Source of the DNA: Tritrichomonas musculus
Taxonomy: Eukaryota; Parabasalia; Tritrichomonadida; Tritrichomonadidae
DNA length: 64,000 nucleotides
Assembly (NCBI GenBank): GCA_039105265.1
Contig: JAPFFF010000065.1
Location: 186,001-250,000 of the forward strand
Reading direction: 5' to 3'
The translations under genes were made by a program, and so were the position numbers. Under the pieces are notes generated by a model that saw only the letters and a list, made by a program, of their open reading frames with translations, was not told where the DNA came from and made no database searches. Of this stretch, positions 62,481-64,000 are shown piece by piece. The stretch's first letter is position 1. Each line of letters begins with the position of its first letter.

Positions 62481-64000
62481 TTAATATACAACACCTGTTT
62501 CTAATTCATTGTTTTGAAGTTCTCGAAGTATTCTCTTTCTAATATCTGGTATATTGCGTTGTTTAAACTTACCATTTCCTTCATGCAAAAAGGTACGACA
62601 AGATTCCATTAGAAACACTCCACAATCCTTGTTATTCCTTTGACTAGGTACATCATAATATTTTGCTTTTAACTTACCTGTTCCTGAAATATTGATCCAC
62701 TTATTAAGTGTCTTTACCTCTGGTGCCATTGACTTATTCTCAGAGTCATAGCATTCGATTATTTTCTTTGGATATCGAACAATACATAAAACCCAATGTT
62801 CTCCATCTGAGCAAATGGGGACAAATACTTTATCGAAATGTGTAAATGACTGTTTACCTGAGATAGGACTTTTCATCAGTTCATGTATTTTTTCCATATC
62901 ATTAGTCTCATATGCCATAGAAAGGAGGGTATAAAATGCAGTAGGTACAACCAATATTTTCTTTTTATCAAACTCTGCTTCATTTTGACCAGGTTGTTTA
63001 TTCAATCTCTTTCCTTTGTTATATAGAAGTTTCAAGTAGTCATCAATAACATCTTCTTCTATATTTTCATCATTGACTAAACTCCTCCAATCATGAATTT
63101 TATGACGTCTTTGGTCTACTGTAAACTCTCCTGTCTTCTGTGGTGTCATACGGGGTTCTCTTGGAGGAGGACTAGTACCTCGAGAGGTATGTGATGATGG
63201 AAACTGTGGAGGGGGTGATGAAGGAGGAGGAGGTGGTGGAGGTGGAGGTGAATGAGGTGGTGGAGGTGGAGGTGAAGGTGAACGAGGTCGTTTTGATTTT
63301 TTCTTATGTTGTTTTGATTTTTTCTTAGGTCTATCATCCTCGTCTAAATTTGTACTACTTTGAAGTAAAAGTTGAATTCTGTTTTGATTCTGATCCCTTG
63401 TTGGTGGCTCAACATTTGTGGGTCGGTTCCTACCGATTTTCCTAAGGTTAAGATGATAATCATTTCGATTTAAAGTTGGAGGTCTGGGTAATGGAGCCAA
63501 TTCTGGTATATCATCTGTTTGAATACCTCTAGTTTTATATTCTTTCTTATCACTTTTCAATGTTCTTTCTTTCATCTGCTCTCTCAGTTCTCTAGCTGCT
63601 TGTTTTTCCTCCTCAGTCTTCATTCGAGATATCCTTATGTTGATAATATCATAATGTAATTTTATCTCTGTTAATATACCTTGATCTGATTCTTGGAGAG
63701 TATATTGATATGGCTTTAATACTGTTATGTAATGCCCATGTTCATCTTTATCATCTTGATTTTTCTTAATCGCAAACACACAACCTGAAAATTTTGCTTT
63801 TGGTCTCTCTCTCTTGAGTCTATTAGCAAATTCAAGTACGTCTTTAAAAGCTATACTAGTATTTAAATATGTCTCATATAATTTTTGTAGATTTATTTGA
63901 TTATTAGAGAACTTCCATATAGTTTGACCCAAACCTCTTGTTAATCTTGCAACATCTCTATCAACTAGTTTAGGTCGAAATTTAATAGTACCTTGTAATA
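62481..64000 (-). CDS. Ulp1/adenain-like maturation protease, 5' end outside window
   Basis: The frame is open to the window edge. The apparent start at 63932 is a TTG, so the true N-terminus lies beyond 64000. The C-terminal ~150 residues have the C48-type triad: His in GEHWVLCIV, Asp in ECYDSENKS, Gln in PSQRNNKDCG and Cys in KDCGVFLMESC. Such proteases cleave capsid precursors in adenoviruses and are standard in Mavericks. The middle is a Pro-rich, basic linker (KKKSKQHKKKSKRPRSPS, then PPPPP runs), so the protease is fused to a long disordered region. Confidence 0.9.
   Translation of the reverse strand, partial: LQGTIKFRPKLVDRDVARLTRGLGQTIWKFSNNQINLQKLYETYLNTSIAFKDVLEFANRLKRERPKAKFSGCVFAIKKNQDDKDEHGHYITVLKPYQYTLQESDQGILTEIKLHYDIINIRISRMKTEEEKQAARELREQMKERTLKSDKKEYKTRGIQTDDIPELAPLPRPPTLNRNDYHLNLRKIGRNRPTNVEPPTRDQNQNRIQLLLQSSTNLDEDDRPKKKSKQHKKKSKRPRSPSPPPPPPHSPPPPPPPPPSSPPPQFPSSHTSRGTSPPPREPRMTPQKTGEFTVDQRRHKIHDWRSLVNDENIEEDVIDDYLKLLYNKGKRLNKQPGQNEAEFDKKKILVVPTAFYTLLSMAYETNDMEKIHELMKSPISGKQSFTHFDKVFVPICSDGEHWVLCIVRYPKKIIECYDSENKSMAPEVKTLNKWINISGTGKLKAKYYDVPSQRNNKDCGVFLMESCRTFLHEGNGKFKQRNIPDIRKRILRELQNNELETGVVY

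Larger units (their letters stand above)
39742..64000. mobile_element. Element 2: Maverick/Polinton, right end outside window
   Basis: It starts at AGTAGTATATACGAG directly after the broken polymerase of element 0. It encodes polymerase, major capsid protein, ATPase, integrase, Ulp1-type protease and capsid candidates, almost all on the minus strand. Already 24.3 kb lie inside the window, so it is larger than element 1 and of a different lineage. The candidate 6-bp target sequence is TGCTGT (39736-39741). The second copy is not visible, so this is untested. Confidence 0.85.

Overview
This looks like nuclear DNA of a parabasalid, most likely Trichomonas vaginalis, with Tritrichomonas foetus as the main alternative. 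The sequence is very AT-rich. The left third has host gene families typical of trichomonads: a Sel1-repeat protein, a papain-like cysteine protease, a subtilisin-like protease, an RCC1-repeat protein kinase and a DUF3447/ankyrin-type protein. No introns were needed for any intact gene. The remaining three quarters is Maverick/Polinton DNA, the giant virus-like transposons that are very abundant in T. vaginalis. The species call rests on family recognition, not a database search.

Host region (1-14,686). A Sel1 gene is cut by the window start. It is followed by a decayed cysteine protease (minus strand), a gene for a 922-aa charged repeat protein with a decayed copy of its C-terminal domain downstream, and a subtilisin-like protease pseudogene with at least four frame changes. 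Then come an intact RCC1-plus-kinase gene and a truncated DUF3447 gene.

Element 1 (14,693-37,042) is a complete 22.35-kb Maverick. It has ~508-bp terminal inverted repeats starting AG and a perfect 6-bp target duplication (ACCGCT). It encodes a 1,512-aa protein-primed DNA polymerase carrying an HNH insertion, a free-standing HNH nuclease, a packaging ATPase, an integrase, a major capsid protein, a minor-capsid candidate, a small amphipathic protein, a 1,121-aa modular fibre-like protein and several orphan proteins. A 68-aa gene lies inside each inverted repeat. I see no Ulp1/adenain-type protease in it.

Element 0 remnant (about 37,049-39,741) is part of a different Maverick. It has a 314-bp foldback, an iteron-like repeat zone, two small genes and the first ~420 residues of a polymerase. 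Its polymerase gene stops abruptly at 39,741, where element 2 begins.

Element 2 (39,742 to beyond 64,000) is a second Maverick of a different lineage, nested in element 0. It encodes two giant paralogous fibre-like proteins, a jelly-roll candidate, a complete polymerase, orphan and coiled-coil proteins, the major capsid protein, a pVI-like protein, a packaging ATPase, a chromodomain-containing integrase, a penton candidate and an Ulp1-type protease cut by the window end. Both elements thus encode a virion module (capsid, ATPase, with or without protease) plus replication and integration modules. The most striking unexplained structure is a hairpin near the ends of both elements. Its flanking segments are conserved, while both stems differ in sequence yet keep pairing.
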